DNA of 64,000 bases from NCBI GenBank assembly GCA_028689665.1, contig JAQVCR010000004.1, positions 31,196-95,195 of the forward strand, read 5' to 3'. This DNA comes from Muribaculaceae bacterium (lineage in GTDB: Bacteria > Bacteroidota > Bacteroidia > Bacteroidales > Muribaculaceae). The notes under the pieces are model-generated. The model searched no databases, was not told the DNA's origin, and saw nothing but the letters and a program-made list of their open reading frames with translations. Position numbers and translations under genes: made by a program. Of the stretch, positions 33,257 through 42,385 are shown in pieces. Within the stretch, counting starts at the first letter, position 1. Every line of letters starts with the position of its first letter.

Positions 33257-34576
33257 ATGAGTTTATTTAATCGACTTATAATGCTGATTTTTTCAGTATT
33301 ATATAGTCTCTCTTCTTATGTGGCAAGTGCAGAAGAAATGACACTAAGCGTAGATAGGCTTTTTGAGCTTATTGATAACAATAGCAAAAGTATAAAATCA
33401 AAACAAATTGCATACGAACATTCACAATCGTCGGTGGGCGTGGCAAAGTCGGAATGGCTGCCATCTATATCTGCATCGTTATCGTTTAGCTATTTGGGTA
33501 ATGGCTATATAACCGATCGTGATTTTAGTAATGGAATGAATGTGGATATGCCACATTACGGAAATAATTTTGCAATAGAAGCTACGCAAGCAATATATAC
33601 CGGTGGAGCTATAACAAATAGTATTAAATTGGCAGAATTACAAAGCGTTTTAGCCTCGTTAGATGTAGAGAAAAATCGGCAAGAAGTAAGGTTCTTGTTA
33701 TTGGGCTATTATCTTGATTTATTTAAACTAGAGAATCAGCGAAAAGTACTTGTTCAGAATATTGATTTGACAAAAAGTGTACTTGAAAATATGCGTTCAA
33801 AATATGAACAAGGTACAGTCTTAAAGAATGATATTACGCGCTATGAATTGCAATTATCGAATCTAAATCTACGACTAACCAAGATAACAGATGCGTGCAA
33901 TATATATAACTATGAACTTGTAAATATGCTAGGGCTAGACCCAAGCACAAGGATTCTGCCTGATAGTGCTTTATTAGATTCTACACCATTATTATCAACA
34001 TCAAGTGAATGGCACAGTGTATCTGATTTTAATAACATCTTATTGCAACAGGCAAAGATTGGAATAAAGATGAGTGAGCATAAAGAGAAATTAGAATATT
34101 CCGAGCGTCTTCCTAAGATTGCTGTTGTGGCCGGGGATCATTTTGATGGCCCAATACTAGTAGAGGTGCCGGTGATTAATAGTAATTTTAATTATTGGTA
34201 TGTCGGGGTAGGGGTTAAATATAATATTTCATCATTATTCAAAACTAATAAAAAACTAAAAGAAGCAAAGCTAGGCATTTTGAAGTCGACACAAGAATAC
34301 GAAGTATTACAAGAAAATCTGCGGAATGGAGTTCAGGCAAGCTATATAAATTATGTAACATCATTTAGCGAGTTAAAAACAAATGAGAAAAGTGTAGAGC
34401 TTGCCAATGAGAATTATGATATTGTGAGTAATCGGTTTCAAAACGATTTGGCACTAATTACCGATATGGTAGATGCCGCAAATATGAAATTAAGTGCCGC
34501 ATTAGATTTAGAAAATTCAAAAATTGCTATACTATATAGCTATTACAAATTAAAATTTATAACAAATACACTCTAA
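33257..34576 (+). CDS. TolC-family outer membrane efflux protein
   Basis: 439 residues with a signal peptide (~1-25, ending ASAEE). The two OEP repeats are visible: helices around residues 30-220 and 240-439 with the usual LDLFKLENQRKVLVQNI and SAALDLENSKIAILYSYY patterns. It forms the trimeric channel through the outer membrane for the HlyD/MFS proteins encoded next. No lipobox is seen. It is the first structural gene of the operon and follows a long leader. Confidence 0.92.
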   Translation: MSLFNRLIMLIFSVLYSLSSYVASAEEMTLSVDRLFELIDNNSKSIKSKQIAYEHSQSSVGVAKSEWLPSISASLSFSYLGNGYITDRDFSNGMNVDMPHYGNNFAIEATQAIYTGGAITNSIKLAELQSVLASLDVEKNRQEVRFLLLGYYLDLFKLENQRKVLVQNIDLTKSVLENMRSKYEQGTVLKNDITRYELQLSNLNLRLTKITDACNIYNYELVNMLGLDPSTRILPDSALLDSTPLLSTSSEWHSVSDFNNILLQQAKIGIKMSEHKEKLEYSERLPKIAVVAGDHFDGPILVEVPVINSNFNYWYVGVGVKYNISSLFKTNKKLKEAKLGILKSTQEYEVLQENLRNGVQASYINYVTSFSELKTNEKSVELANENYDIVSNRFQNDLALITDMVDAANMKLSAALDLENSKIAILYSYYKLKFITNTL

Positions 34577-34581
34577 AAATT

Positions 34582-35613
34582 ATGTTGAGAAGAACTAAAA
34601 AAGTTATTTATAACAGTATAATTATATCGTTGTTATTGCTAGGCATTATTTATGTTGCATCACGTTTTATACATCTAGGGAATATCGAATATACCGACAA
34701 TGCTAATATTCGACAACATATCACGCCTATAAATACCCGAGTATCCGGATTTATAAAAGAAATAAAATTTGAAGAATATAAATCTGTTCATAAAGGCGAT
34801 ACGCTATTGATAATAGAAGATTCGGAATTTCGTCTACGCCTAGCCGAAGCCGAAGCCGATTTAGCAAATGCAAAAGCCGGACACGATGCCACAGCTAGTG
34901 GAATAGCCACTACACAGAATGATTTGAGTGTATCTGATGCAGCGATAGCAGAAGGTCGTGTGCAATATGATAATGCTAAAAAAGAATGGGAGAGATACGA
35001 GAAATTATTGCTACAAAAGGCTGTAACACGTCAACAATATGATAATGTGTACACATCATATCTATCGGCGCAGGCAAGATATGAAAGATTGCAAAGGACA
35101 AAAAGCTCTACATCGTTAGCGAAAAATGAGCAAGGGCATCGACTTCAACAAAACGAAGCGGGGATTAAATTAGCGCAAGCTGCCGTCGATATGGCAAATT
35201 TGAATTTATCGTATACAATAATTGTCGCAACTTGCGATGGTGTTGCCGGGCGTAAGAATATTCATGAAGGAGAGCTGGTTCAGCCGGGACAAACGATGGT
35301 TGATATTGTAGATTCAGGTGATTTGTGGGTTGTTGCAAATTATCGCGAGACGCAATTAAAAAATATACAAATAGGAGCTGAAGTTGAAATTATCGCCGAT
35401 GCTGTACCTAATGTAAAATATAAAGGAGTTATAGAATCTATATCCGAGGCTACCGGGGCATCTTTTTCTATGATACCACAAGATAATGCAACCGGTAATT
35501 TTGTAAAAGTTGAGCAACGAGTGCCTGTGAGAATTTCATTAAAGGGAAATCAGCCGGAAGATATGAATAAATTGCGAGCCGGACTTAATGTTGAATGCGA
35601 GGTAAAATATTGA
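34582..35613 (+). CDS. HlyD/EmrA-family periplasmic adaptor
   Basis: 343 residues. One N-terminal membrane helix (~10-28) is followed by a lipoyl-like half motif (TRVSGFIKEIKFEEYKSVHKGD), a long coiled-coil hairpin (~85-200), the second lipoyl half (CDGVAGRKNIHEGELVQPGQ) and beta-barrel domains. This is the EmrA pattern, an adaptor with an inner-membrane anchor that works with an MFS pump. It starts five bases after the TolC-family gene and is followed after one base by the pump gene. Confidence 0.92.
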   Translation: MLRRTKKVIYNSIIISLLLLGIIYVASRFIHLGNIEYTDNANIRQHITPINTRVSGFIKEIKFEEYKSVHKGDTLLIIEDSEFRLRLAEAEADLANAKAGHDATASGIATTQNDLSVSDAAIAEGRVQYDNAKKEWERYEKLLLQKAVTRQQYDNVYTSYLSAQARYERLQRTKSSTSLAKNEQGHRLQQNEAGIKLAQAAVDMANLNLSYTIIVATCDGVAGRKNIHEGELVQPGQTMVDIVDSGDLWVVANYRETQLKNIQIGAEVEIIADAVPNVKYKGVIESISEATGASFSMIPQDNATGNFVKVEQRVPVRISLKGNQPEDMNKLRAGLNVECEVKY

Positions 35614-35614
35614 T

Positions 35615-37204
35615 ATGGGCGCACCAGATTTAAATAAGCCCTTTTCTATGCCAATGTTTCGGGCGATTGTCCCTCGAAATATAAGGCCGTGGATTTATGT
35701 GTTTTTTGCATTTTCGTTTCAGCTAAGCGGTGGAATATATATTGGTTCGTTGAACGAAATGTTTGGCGGTATGTCGTTAATGCGAGAGGATATATTGATG
35801 TGCATGTATGCTAATTTGTGTGGTATGGCAATGTATTTTCCGCTATTATTCAGAATGAAATTTAGATTTACAAACAAGACACTGCTATTTGTATCATTTA
35901 TAATGATAGCGATTTGCAATTATCTTGCAATGTATATCACTTTTTTGCCATTGTTATGGTTTGTATGTTTCGTATCAGGTTGTTTTAAAATACAAGGGAC
36001 ATTTGAGTGTATGTCGAATATACAGTTATGGATGACTCCAAAGCGTGATTTCACTGTGTTTTTTCCTGTACTTCATATTATAATTTTGTGCAGTATCCAA
36101 TTCTCCGATTTGATAGCTGTGTATCTGTGCTATATTTCAAATTGGCAATATATGCATTGGCTTATGGTCGGGATTTTACTTTTTGATGCTTTGCTCGTTT
36201 TTGTGTTAACTCGACATGTAAGGATAATTCCTAAAATGCCACTATTTGGGATCGATTGGCTTGGCGCAGTTATTTGGGCGGCTTTAGTTTTAGAAATAGT
36301 CTATTTGTTTAATTATGGTGAGTGGTATGATTGGTGGAATAGCAATGTTATACAAATACTTTCCTTTGTGATAATTTTTACTCTGCTATTAGCATTGCAT
36401 CGAATGTTTAGAATTCGTCATCCTTACTATGAGCCTAAAATGTGGAAATATAGAAATCTGGCGCCTTTGCTAATCCTTATTGCAATAATCGAAGGGATCT
36501 TGGCAACCGAGCATATTCTTGAAGAGGTCTTTTATGAAGAAGGAATGAGATATATCACGCTTACATCGACTACGCTTAATCTGGCTGTGGTTGTGGGTAT
36601 ATTGATAGGTTGTCTATTCTCTTTGTTGTGGATGAAGGTGCTAAAATTCAGCTTTTTAAAGTTAATAAATGTAGGTTTGGGCGGAGTGGTAGCTTATTTA
36701 GTGTTGTTTTATTTCATTATCTCTACCGAAATTAATTTTGAATTGTTGTATTTTCCATTAGTTATGCGTGGTTTTTCTTATGCTGTATTGAGCATCGTTT
36801 TTATTACTTCGCTAGAAGAAATTATGACATTTCAGCATTTTTTTCAAAGTCTCTCGGTCTTTAATATTATGCACATGATGATTGGAGGAGTTATTGGCTG
36901 TTCAATATATACCTATGGCTTGCGCTATTTTGTTGCCGATAATATATCTAGATATAGCGGAAATATAGATAGGACTACTACTGATTTGGCATCGCTAAAT
37001 CATATTGTAGAGCAGTTTTATATTAATATGCAGATGATAAGCTTGAAGGAAATATATGGATTAGTTGCTTATTTTGCTATTACTTTGTTTATACTTATGT
37101 TGCTTTATGATTTACCATATACACGAAGTACACTAAAACGAATGCCCGGTTGGAAGTCGATTGGAATAATGATGAGGAGGAGTTTTAAGAAGGTTAGATC
37201 TTAA
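35615..37204 (+). CDS. MFS efflux pump (EmrB/DHA2-like)
   Basis: 529 residues with about 14 hydrophobic helices, the size of DHA2 family drug:H+ antiporters. Conservation with classical EmrB is low (the motif-A loop is not well preserved), as in the Bacteroidetes-specific branch that accompanies TolC and HlyD genes. It is probably the energised component of this tripartite exporter. The last 11 nt overlap, in convergent orientation, the end of the alkyl-cysteine methyltransferase gene. Confidence 0.85.
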   Translation: MGAPDLNKPFSMPMFRAIVPRNIRPWIYVFFAFSFQLSGGIYIGSLNEMFGGMSLMREDILMCMYANLCGMAMYFPLLFRMKFRFTNKTLLFVSFIMIAICNYLAMYITFLPLLWFVCFVSGCFKIQGTFECMSNIQLWMTPKRDFTVFFPVLHIIILCSIQFSDLIAVYLCYISNWQYMHWLMVGILLFDALLVFVLTRHVRIIPKMPLFGIDWLGAVIWAALVLEIVYLFNYGEWYDWWNSNVIQILSFVIIFTLLLALHRMFRIRHPYYEPKMWKYRNLAPLLILIAIIEGILATEHILEEVFYEEGMRYITLTSTTLNLAVVVGILIGCLFSLLWMKVLKFSFLKLINVGLGGVVAYLVLFYFIISTEINFELLYFPLVMRGFSYAVLSIVFITSLEEIMTFQHFFQSLSVFNIMHMMIGGVIGCSIYTYGLRYFVADNISRYSGNIDRTTTDLASLNHIVEQFYINMQMISLKEIYGLVAYFAITLFILMLLYDLPYTRSTLKRMPGWKSIGIMMRRSFKKVRS

Positions 37205-37694
37205 TATTCTCAAGTTTGAGGAGAAATCTTTTTATTTCGATTCCTGCCGAGAAGCCACTAATATTCCCTGTCTTTGCTATAATGCGATGGCAGGGAATAA
37301 TAATAAGTATAGGATTCATTCCGATTGCATTGCCTACGGCTTGATATCCCTTATTGCAACCTATTTGCGATGCAATAGCAGAATAAGACGAAGTGTTTCC
37401 GTATTTAATTTTACGCAGAGCAAGCCACACTTTTTTTTGAAATTCAGTCCCCATAATATTCTCAGAGATTATTATACCAGAAAAATCGACATTATTGCCA
37501 TCGAAATATTTATCCATGAGGGCGATGCAATTATTAATTGCAATATTTGAAGAATTGTTTTTCTTAGTGTCGGAGCAAATATTTATTGATAGTAATCCAA
37601 AATCGTCGGCAGTGATTTTTAAATTTCCGATAGGCGATTTATATATCGATGAATAAATATTATTCACATTGCGAGATATAGTGATGGTCGGCAT
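37194..37694 (-). CDS. Methylated-DNA--protein-cysteine S-methyltransferase
   Basis: 166 residues. The C-terminal domain carries the helix-turn-helix region (TSSYSAIASQIGCNKGYQAV) and the active-site motif PCHRII with acceptor Cys134, then GFSAGIEIKRFLLKLE. It repairs O6-alkylguanine by a suicide transfer of the alkyl group. The Ada-type regulatory N-terminus is absent, so it is a stand-alone Ogt-like enzyme. Its first 35 nt overlap the end of znuC, so it appears to be read from the zinc-transport operon, an unusual pairing. Confidence 0.93.
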   Translation of the reverse strand: MPTITISRNVNNIYSSIYKSPIGNLKITADDFGLLSINICSDTKKNNSSNIAINNCIALMDKYFDGNNVDFSGIIISENIMGTEFQKKVWLALRKIKYGNTSSYSAIASQIGCNKGYQAVGNAIGMNPILIIIPCHRIIAKTGNISGFSAGIEIKRFLLKLENIKI

Positions 37695-38355
37695 GACAAT
37701 CGTGGAGGGTGTGGTCTATGATTATATGTCGTGTAGCCATAGGCGCAATGGCGGTCATTTCGTGAGATACGAGTATTATGGTTGTGTGAGGAGCGATATT
37801 AGAAATGATGTTATATATCTGATGCTCAAATCGTTTGTCGACATAAGATAGTGGCTCATCTAGCACGAGAATGTTGGGCGATGATATTAATGCTCGTCCT
37901 AATAGTGTGCGTTGAAGCTGTCCTCCCGAAAGATTTCCGATAGGTTGGTTTTTAATATCTTCCACGCCCATTTGGCAAATTGTTTCTTCTACGGCATTTT
38001 CAAATTCTTTCGACTTGCTGAAGATAGACGATTTTGATAGTAATCCCGATGCAATAACTTCTTTTACTGTAATTGGGAAATGGCTGTCAATCATATTTTT
38101 CTGAGGTAGGTAGCCAACTTTTAAATTGCTAGAATTATTTTCGGCATTCCAATATACTACTTTGCCAATTGTAGGTTCTATTAAACGTAAGATAATTTTA
38201 AGCAAAGTTGTTTTGCCCCCACCGTTAGGGCCGGTGATAGCAATAAAGTCTTTATCAAATACATCTAGATTAATGTTTTCAAGAACATAGCGATTATCAT
38301 AGCGCATCGATACATTTTCGATACTTATAATTTTATTATTTTGAGCCAATTGCAT
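37660..38355 (-). CDS. znuC: ABC transporter ATPase for zinc/manganese-type metal uptake
   Basis: 231 residues. Walker A is GPNGGGKTT at 42-50, the signature LSGGQ lies near 142, Walker B is ILVLDEP and the H-loop is VSHE. The C-terminal region has several His and Cys residues (HDCHADHHY). It would power metal uptake with the binding protein encoded just upstream, whose end it overlaps by 20 nt. No permease gene (znuB) follows; an alkyl-cysteine methyltransferase takes that position. The permease must be encoded elsewhere or be missing. Confidence 0.88.
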   Translation of the reverse strand: MQLAQNNKIISIENVSMRYDNRYVLENINLDVFDKDFIAITGPNGGGKTTLLKIILRLIEPTIGKVVYWNAENNSSNLKVGYLPQKNMIDSHFPITVKEVIASGLLSKSSIFSKSKEFENAVEETICQMGVEDIKNQPIGNLSGGQLQRTLLGRALISSPNILVLDEPLSYVDKRFEHQIYNIISNIAPHTTIILVSHEMTAIAPMATRHIIIDHTLHDCHADHHYISQCE

Positions 38356-39211
38356 TAGCGATATTAAGCATTTCTTGAGTCCAATTGTAATTCATTGGAT
38401 TAATATAAATAATTTTTGTCTTTAATTCATTGCTTAGGGTTTCGGCTTGTCGGCCATCAAATTCACGTTGCAAGAAGAAGATTGTTGCGCTGTCATTTCG
38501 AGCTTCGTCAATCTTAGTTTTCATATGCTTTATCGACGATTCTTTGCCCTCGTATTCCATCGAAATTTGTTTCAATCCATAATCTCTGGCAAAATAGCTA
38601 AGAGATGGATGCCATACGATAAAAGCCTTGTTTTTAATAGGCTCAAGTACTTTAGTTATGGAGTCGTTAAGAGCATCTAATTCGTTAATTAGATTGTCGA
38701 AATTCTTGGCGTAGAAAGATTTATTCTTTGGATCTAACTCAACAACAGCATCGTACATATTTTTAGAAATAATCTTGGCATTAACTACCGAGCTCCATAT
38801 ATGTGGATCTATTTCGTGGTTATGACCATCTTCGTTATTTCCACAATGAGAGCCAACCATTACTTTAACCCCTTTAGAATTATCGTAAATTTTTAGGTTC
38901 GGATAGTTGCTTTTAATTTTGTTGCTGATAGCAAGCTCAAATCCAATATTACCAATTTTAAAATAAGCGTCGCTTTTTTCAAGATTCATTAGGTGGGCCA
39001 TATTTGGCTCATACGCTTCGGGGTTGCTATTAGGAGAAAGCAAGCAAGAAACAGAATATTTATTCCCAACAATCTTCTCAAGAAAGAATTTTTGGGGCTG
39101 AATACTAACTGCAATACTTTTTGTGTTGCTTTGGCTATTATTACAACCAAACAATAAAGCGATAGCAAATATAATGCAGGTAGTAATTATTATGAGAGTT
39201 CTAATTTTCAA
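38336..39211 (-). CDS. znuA: Zinc-type ABC transporter substrate-binding lipoprotein (ZnuA/TroA family)
   Basis: 291 residues with a lipoprotein signal (lipobox LFGC, Cys23). The TroA-family fold is marked by VSIQPQKFFLEKIVGNKYSV near the start, PHIWSS with a metal-ligand His and NPMNYNWTQEML at the end. A short His/Asp loop (HCGNNEDGHNHEIDPH) between the lobes is typical of zinc-binding members. Overlaps znuC by 20 nt. A CAAAGATA sequence about 32 bp upstream is the complement of TATCTTTG and may be the -7 element. Confidence 0.9.
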   Translation of the reverse strand: MKIRTLIIITTCIIFAIALLFGCNNSQSNTKSIAVSIQPQKFFLEKIVGNKYSVSCLLSPNSNPEAYEPNMAHLMNLEKSDAYFKIGNIGFELAISNKIKSNYPNLKIYDNSKGVKVMVGSHCGNNEDGHNHEIDPHIWSSVVNAKIISKNMYDAVVELDPKNKSFYAKNFDNLINELDALNDSITKVLEPIKNKAFIVWHPSLSYFARDYGLKQISMEYEGKESSIKHMKTKIDEARNDSATIFFLQREFDGRQAETLSNELKTKIIYINPMNYNWTQEMLNIANAIGSK

Positions 39212-39242
39212 TTTCAGCGATTTTATAGATTCTTTAATTCTT

Positions 39243-39250
39243 CAAAGATA
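39243..39250 (-). promoter_or_regulatory. Putative -7 element for znuA-znuC-methyltransferase
   Basis: On the minus strand TATCTTTG, 31 bp upstream of the znuA start. No TTG at the expected distance. A Zur site was looked for and not convincingly seen. Confidence 0.45.
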
Positions 39251-39309
39251 ATAATATTAACAAACTATTGCGATAAATATCTTAAAATTAACGTATTTAA
39301 CGTGAATAT

Positions 39310-39846
39310 TTAATTATAATTAACGCCGTATACATCTTTGTGTATTTGTCTAATTATTGGACAAGAATTATATAAATCTAATTTGCCATATGACATAAGT
39401 ATAAGTTTAAAAAAATCCTCGCCTTTAGAGTATGGCGGTTGCATATATTCAACGTTAGAATTAAGTATAAAATTGCAACGGAGGTAAAAATTTATTCTAC
39501 GTTGTGCAATTTCGCATGTAGGAGGTTCAACTTCAAGAATTATCGGTTTATTGTTAATCTCTTTGAAGTGATTAATCATTTTTTCGCCAATTTTGTTTCC
39601 TCTCAATTCGGGCTCGACTGCGAAATGCTCAATGTAAATAAAATCGTTCCATTCCCAATAAGAAATAAAACCGCAGAAATTATTTTGGTCATCGGTGGCA
39701 ACAAAAATGTTGAAAAGATTGTTGTATTTAAGAATCTCGATTACCTTATCGAAGTCTCTTCTTTCATTTTTAGGGAAAGCTGATAGGTAAAGAAGCTTTA
39801 TTTGATATATTAATTGATTTTCTGATGAAATTTTCTTATAATTCAT
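39310..39846 (-). CDS. GNAT family N-acetyltransferase
   Basis: 178 residues. The acetyl-CoA binding strand and loop read EHFAVEPELRGNKIGEKMINH (R-x-x-x-I-G form) near residues 76-96, followed by PIILEVEPPTC and an aromatic-rich C-terminal half. Substrate unknown. It lies upstream of znuA on the same strand with a 98-bp gap that holds a possible promoter, so a shared transcript is uncertain. Confidence 0.85.
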   Translation of the reverse strand: MNYKKISSENQLIYQIKLLYLSAFPKNERRDFDKVIEILKYNNLFNIFVATDDQNNFCGFISYWEWNDFIYIEHFAVEPELRGNKIGEKMINHFKEINNKPIILEVEPPTCEIAQRRINFYLRCNFILNSNVEYMQPPYSKGEDFFKLILMSYGKLDLYNSCPIIRQIHKDVYGVNYN

Positions 39847-39868
39847 AAGTTTAACGATAAAAATATAT

Positions 39869-39876
39869 TATTTTTG
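39869..39876 (+). promoter_or_regulatory. Putative -7 element for the Lrp-family gene
   Basis: TATTTTTG, 68 bp before the ATG at 39945. The leader contains GGAG and CTCC segments about 13 bases apart that could pair weakly. Confidence 0.4.
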
Positions 39877-39944
39877 TTTATTGTTTTGGAGAGAACAAAT
39901 CTGCTCCCTACAACTTTAGTTTAAAAATCAAAATTACAATAATT

Positions 39945-40412
39945 ATGGCAAGTTCACAATTAGATTCGTTAGATTATAAAATATTAAGAATGTTATCGGC
40001 TAATGCTCGAAAACCATTTTTAGAAATAGCAAGAGAATGTAATGTCTCGGGAGCGGCAATACATCAGAGAATACAGAAATTAACGAGTATGGGCGTTTTC
40101 CTAGGCTCAGAATCTCTTATAAGCCCGTCGACGGTAGGATATGACACTTGTGCTTATATTGGATTTTACTTAAACGATCCTTCTCAATTCGATTCTTTGG
40201 TAGCAAGGCTACAAGAGATCCCCGAGATTGTAGAGTGCCACTTCACAACAGGAAAATACGATATATTTGTAAAAGTGTATGCAAAAAATAACGATCATCT
40301 TTTACATATAATTCATACAAAGTTGCAGAATCTAGCCGCAACAAGGACCGAAACTTTAATATCGTTTAAAGAAGTGTTTAAACGACAAATTCCAATAATC
40401 GAGGAGGATTAA
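39945..40412 (+). CDS. Lrp/AsnC family transcriptional regulator
   Basis: 155 residues. An N-terminal winged helix-turn-helix (LDYKILRMLSANARKPFLE, then VSGAAIHQRIQKL) is followed by the RAM ligand-binding domain (~70-150) with VECHFTTGKYDIFVKV. Such proteins form dimers or octamers and usually respond to amino acids. The gene runs into an inositol-monophosphatase gene after two bases, so they share a transcript. Targets are unknown. Confidence 0.93.
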   Translation: MASSQLDSLDYKILRMLSANARKPFLEIARECNVSGAAIHQRIQKLTSMGVFLGSESLISPSTVGYDTCAYIGFYLNDPSQFDSLVARLQEIPEIVECHFTTGKYDIFVKVYAKNNDHLLHIIHTKLQNLAATRTETLISFKEVFKRQIPIIEED

Positions 40413-40414
40413 AA

Positions 40415-41203
40415 ATGGCAATAGACGTTGATGAATTATTGATTAACGCTATCTCATGGGCAAAAGAAGCCGGAAAGGTTCAGCTAACTTATTTTCGGGG
40501 AACAAATCTTAATATTCAAGCAAAACTTAATGAAAGTGATATTGTAACAGCTGCCGATAAAGAATCGGAGCGAATAATAATATCGCATATTCATTCATTA
40601 TATCCATCTCATTCAATATTATCTGAAGAGTCGGGCGAAGAGAGCAACTCAGGTGAATATCAGTGGGTAATAGATCCACTTGATGGAACTACCAATTTTA
40701 GCTCCGGATTGCCACAATTTTGTGTTTCGATAGGTCTGAAATATAATGGTACTACAATCATGGGTGTAGTATTTGCTCCATATCTAAATGAGCTGTATAC
40801 TTCTGTCAGAGGTGAAGGCGCATATTTAAATGGCGAGAAAATTCATGTGGGATCGGAAACAGATATAAGTAGGGCAGTAGTTTCGACTGGATTTCCTGTA
40901 GATAAGAGTACAAATGCCGATAATAATTTAGATAATTTATCGCGAGTTCTACCACAAGTAAGAGGAATGAGGCGAATGGGTTCAGCCGCAATAGATATTT
41001 GCAGCGTTTCAGCAGGCTTTCTCGATGCTTATTGGGAATTGAACCTTCATGAATGGGACGTTTGTGCCGGGTTGCTAATAGCCGAAGAAGCCGGAGCAAA
41101 AGTAGATTTTTTCAGAGAAGATAGAAATGTGTCGGTACTCGTTTCATCGCCGGCAATAGGTAAAATCATATTACCTTTGCTTTCAAAAGAGCCTAACTAT
41201 TGA
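40415..41203 (+). CDS. Inositol monophosphatase family protein
   Basis: 262 residues. Metal-site motifs of the family are complete: SEESGEE near 70-76, WVIDPLDGTTNF near 88-99 (with the DPxDGT core) and HEWDVCAGLL near 210-219. Members hydrolyse inositol-1-phosphate or related phosphates (such as 3'-phosphoadenosine phosphate in the CysQ branch). This sequence fits the SuhB/IMPase branch best, but the substrate is not certain. Co-transcribed with the Lrp gene. Confidence 0.92.
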   Translation: MAIDVDELLINAISWAKEAGKVQLTYFRGTNLNIQAKLNESDIVTAADKESERIIISHIHSLYPSHSILSEESGEESNSGEYQWVIDPLDGTTNFSSGLPQFCVSIGLKYNGTTIMGVVFAPYLNELYTSVRGEGAYLNGEKIHVGSETDISRAVVSTGFPVDKSTNADNNLDNLSRVLPQVRGMRRMGSAAIDICSVSAGFLDAYWELNLHEWDVCAGLLIAEEAGAKVDFFREDRNVSVLVSSPAIGKIILPLLSKEPNY

Positions 41204-41222
41204 TATAGTCATATAAAATGAT

Positions 41223-41230
41223 TATTTTTG
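41223..41230 (+). promoter_or_regulatory. Putative -7 element for trpS
   Basis: TATTTTTG, 63 bp before the preferred trpS start at 41293. Its position supports that start over the earlier ATG at 41269, although both lie downstream. Confidence 0.45.
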
Positions 41231-41292
41231 CAATATAATTATGATTTATGCATCTTTATTCGATATAGATGCAATGTTTATTAAATAAAAAT

Positions 41293-42342
41293 ATGAAAGA
41301 AATTGTATTAAGTGGTATCCGAGCAACCGGACAATTACATTTAGGAAATTATTATGGAGCATTAAGCAAATTTGTGAAAATGCAGAACGATTATAATAGT
41401 TATTTTTTTATTGCCGATTTGCACGCCTTAACCACTCACCCCGATCCTAAAATACTACATTCTAACGTAAAGAGCATACTTTCGGAATATTTAGCCGCCG
41501 GGTTAGATCCAGAGAAATCTACAATATTTGTACAGAGTGATATTCCTGAAATAGCCGAGATGTACTTACTGCTTAATATGCACGTAGGTATCGGCGAATT
41601 AATGAGAACGACATCATTTAAAGATAAAGCTAGAAAACAGCTTGGAATTACGTCGGATTCAGATAATATAGAAAGTGAAATTATCGGAAACGATTCAAAT
41701 AAGCGAGTAAATGCAGGGCTTTTGACTTATCCGACATTAATGGCAGTGGATATTCTTATCCATAGAGCCCATAAAGTGCCGGTAGGTAAAGATCAAGAGC
41801 AACATCTTGAAATGACACGTCGATTTGCTCGACGTTTTAATGCTTTCTATGGCGTAGATTATTTTCCGGAGCCAACAAATTTTGACTTTGGAGGTGCGCC
41901 AATAAAAGTTCCGGGACTAGATGGCTCGGGAAAGATGGGAAAATCGGAAGGAAATTGTATCTATCTACTAGATGAAGATAAGGTTCTTCGCAAGAAAGTG
42001 ATGCGAGCAGTAACCGATGAAGGGCCTCAAGCTCCTAATTCGCCAATGACAGAACCAATAGTAAATCTATTTACATTGCTCGAATTAGTTTCGGCACCCG
42101 ATGTGGTAGAACATTTTAGAAATGCTTATAATGATTGCTCAATAAGATATGGGGATTTAAAGAAGCAATTAGCCGAAGATATATTAAAAGTAACTACTCC
42201 AATAAGAGAGCGTATTCTTGATATTCAGAATGACGATGCATATCTTTCGCGAGTAGTGCGAATGGGCGCAGAGAAGGCACGAGAATCGGCAGCAAAGACA
42301 TTAGCAGACGTGAGGGAAATCATGGGAATCAAGAAATTTTAG
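41293..42342 (+). CDS. trpS: Tryptophanyl-tRNA synthetase
   Basis: 349 residues from the ATG at 41293. An earlier ATG at 41269 would add eight residues not typical of TrpS, whose start is normally a few residues before the ATG-binding loop. The class I motifs are SGIRATGQLHLGNYYGAL (HIGH equivalent, HLGN) and GKMGKSEGN (KMSKS equivalent). DLHALTTHPD and PVGKDQEQHLEMTR are TrpS-specific. It charges tRNA-Trp. The length is normal. Confidence 0.95.
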   Translation: MKEIVLSGIRATGQLHLGNYYGALSKFVKMQNDYNSYFFIADLHALTTHPDPKILHSNVKSILSEYLAAGLDPEKSTIFVQSDIPEIAEMYLLLNMHVGIGELMRTTSFKDKARKQLGITSDSDNIESEIIGNDSNKRVNAGLLTYPTLMAVDILIHRAHKVPVGKDQEQHLEMTRRFARRFNAFYGVDYFPEPTNFDFGGAPIKVPGLDGSGKMGKSEGNCIYLLDEDKVLRKKVMRAVTDEGPQAPNSPMTEPIVNLFTLLELVSAPDVVEHFRNAYNDCSIRYGDLKKQLAEDILKVTTPIRERILDIQNDDAYLSRVVRMGAEKARESAAKTLADVREIMGIKKF

Positions 42343-42385
42343 CTAATTAATTGCGCTAAAATTTATATAAAATAAAATTAAGATT

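Noticed and set aside
38336-38355. Frameshift between znuA and znuC
   Set aside because: The 20-nt overlap is an ordinary gene overlap; both proteins have complete family ends.
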